NCBI GenBank assembly: GCA_030050125.1
Contig: JASIJN010000237.1
Coordinates: 1 to 5,925 of the forward strand
Length of the DNA: 5,925 bases
Source of the DNA: Streptosporangiaceae bacterium
GTDB taxonomy: Bacteria; Actinomycetota; Actinomycetes; Streptosporangiales; Streptosporangiaceae
Reading direction: 5' to 3'
Shown here: positions 5,347-5,925 of the stretch, one piece after another
How the letters are laid out: every line of letters starts with the position of its first letter
Numbering within the stretch: the stretch's first letter is position 1
Notes under the pieces: model-generated
What the model was told of the DNA's origin: nothing
The model's input: the letters and a program-made list of their open reading frames with translations, nothing else
Databases searched by the model: none
Translations under genes and position numbers: made by a program

Positions 5347-5808
5347 TCAGGCGCCGGTGACCTCGACGTCCAGGGTGGCGGTCACCTCGGGATGCAGCCG
5401 CACGGACACCTGGTGCGCGCCGACGGTCCTGATCGGGTTCTTGATCTCGATCCGGCGCCTGTCCAGGTCGGGCCCGCCCGCGGCCTTGACCGCGGCGGCG
5501 ATGTCGGCCGGCGACACCGAGCCGAACAGCCTGCCGCCGCTCCCGGCCCGGGTCTGCAGCCGGACCTGGAGGCTCGCCAGCCTGCTCGCGGCGTCCCTGG
5601 CGTCATCGAGACCCCGGATCTCCCGGGCCGACCTGGCGCGCTTGATCAGCTCGATCTGCTTCTGCGCCCCGCGGCTCCAGGGCATCGCGAGCCCGCGCGG
5701 CACCAGGTAGTTGCGGCCGTAGCCGCCCGCGACCTCGACCACGTCGCCGGGGGTGCCCAGGCCGGTGACCTCCTGGGTCAGGATGAGCTTCATCGGCGTA
5801 CCGCTCAT
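5347..5808 (-). CDS. rplI: 50S ribosomal protein L9
   Basis: L9 binds 23S rRNA near the base of the L1 stalk and has two globular domains joined by a long helix. The N-terminal RNA-binding domain shows MKLILTQEVTGLGTPGDVVE (6-25) and the family signature GGYGRNYLVPRGLA (28-41). The connecting helix covers about 45-83. The C-terminal domain begins with GRLFGSVSPADIA (92-104). Length is 153 aa from the ATG at 5808, or 148 aa, the usual family length, from the ATG at 5793. The upstream GGAGG lies 10 bases before 5808 and 25 before 5793, favouring the longer form with its five extra residues MSGTP. The gene follows rpsR after 21 bases and is surely co-transcribed with it. Downstream it meets the convergent small SOS-box gene. 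Confidence 0.97.
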   Translation of the reverse strand: MSGTPMKLILTQEVTGLGTPGDVVEVAGGYGRNYLVPRGLAMPWSRGAQKQIELIKRARSAREIRGLDDARDAASRLASLQVRLQTRAGSGGRLFGSVSPADIAAAVKAAGGPDLDRRRIEIKNPIRTVGAHQVSVRLHPEVTATLDVEVTGA

Positions 5809-5829
5809 CGGTGCGCTGCCTCCCTCGGC

Positions 5830-5925
5830 TCAGCGGGCCGTGCTCGTGTAGGGCAGCAGCGCCATCTCACGCGCGTTCTTGATCGCGGTGGCGACGTCGC
5901 GCTGGTGCTGCGTGCAGTTGCCGGA
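5830..5925 (-). CDS. rpsR: 30S ribosomal protein S18, C-terminal part
   Basis: Only the last 31 codons and the TGA are in the window; the 5' end lies beyond the right edge. The translation contains [20 protein letters not shown] and ends [10 protein letters not shown], the highly conserved end of bacterial S18, which sits on the 30S platform next to S6. The residue before GNC is Ser where Thr is common. Whether the N-terminus carries the zinc-binding Cys pair (C+ form) cannot be seen. It is the gene just upstream of rplI in the conserved rpsF-ssb-rpsR-rplI operon. Confidence 0.96.
   Translation of the reverse strand, partial: SGNCTQHQRDVATAIKNAREMALLPYTSTAR

Overview
The window is high-GC bacterial DNA with strong G/C preference at third codon positions and GTG/TTG starts. 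It carries the conserved actinobacterial rpsR-rplI-dnaB neighbourhood. Together with a LexA box of the actinobacterial TCGAAC-N4-GTTCGA type and a possibly leaderless GTG gene, this points to the chromosome of a filamentous Actinomycetota member. The genus cannot be told from this window.

Right part (about 5030-5925). The end of rpsR (ribosomal protein S18) and a complete rplI (L9) lie on the minus strand as the tail of the usual rpsF-ssb-rpsR-rplI operon. A small plus-strand gene of 87 codons converges on rplI. Its GTG start sits inside a near-perfect LexA (SOS) box, directly downstream of a -10-like hexamer. It is probably a DNA-damage-induced small protein of unknown function.

Middle (2320-5030). 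dnaB, the replicative helicase, is on the minus strand and is interrupted by a 299-residue intein placed inside the Walker A loop (GK|ST). The intein starts with Ala instead of Cys/Ser and has the Trp/Cys/Thr signature of class 3 inteins. Both catalytic aspartates of its LAGLIDADG homing endonuclease have been lost, so it should splice but not home. The roughly 450-base non-coding gap upstream of dnaB holds one perfect and two near-perfect DnaA boxes. One of these is presented in the loop of a perfect 9-bp inverted repeat.

Left part (1-2320), accessory in character. Directly downstream of dnaB is a decayed IS110-family transposase with at least two frameshifts and an internal stop, followed by about 300 bases with no convincing gene. 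Next is a 406-residue minus-strand protein I do not recognise by name. Its C-terminal half shows C-x-D-x2-C-x25-H, the exact spacing of the zinc site of tRNA-guanine transglycosylases with one Cys replaced by Asp, so a divergent TGT-like protein is proposed. It overlaps tail-to-tail by 80 bases with a plus-strand gene of about 141 codons and unknown function.

The right and middle parts are housekeeping genes for translation and replication, with SOS and DnaA signals next to the helicase gene. The left part looks like a genomic-island edge adjoining dnaB. I see no CRISPR array, tRNA, rRNA or intact mobile element.
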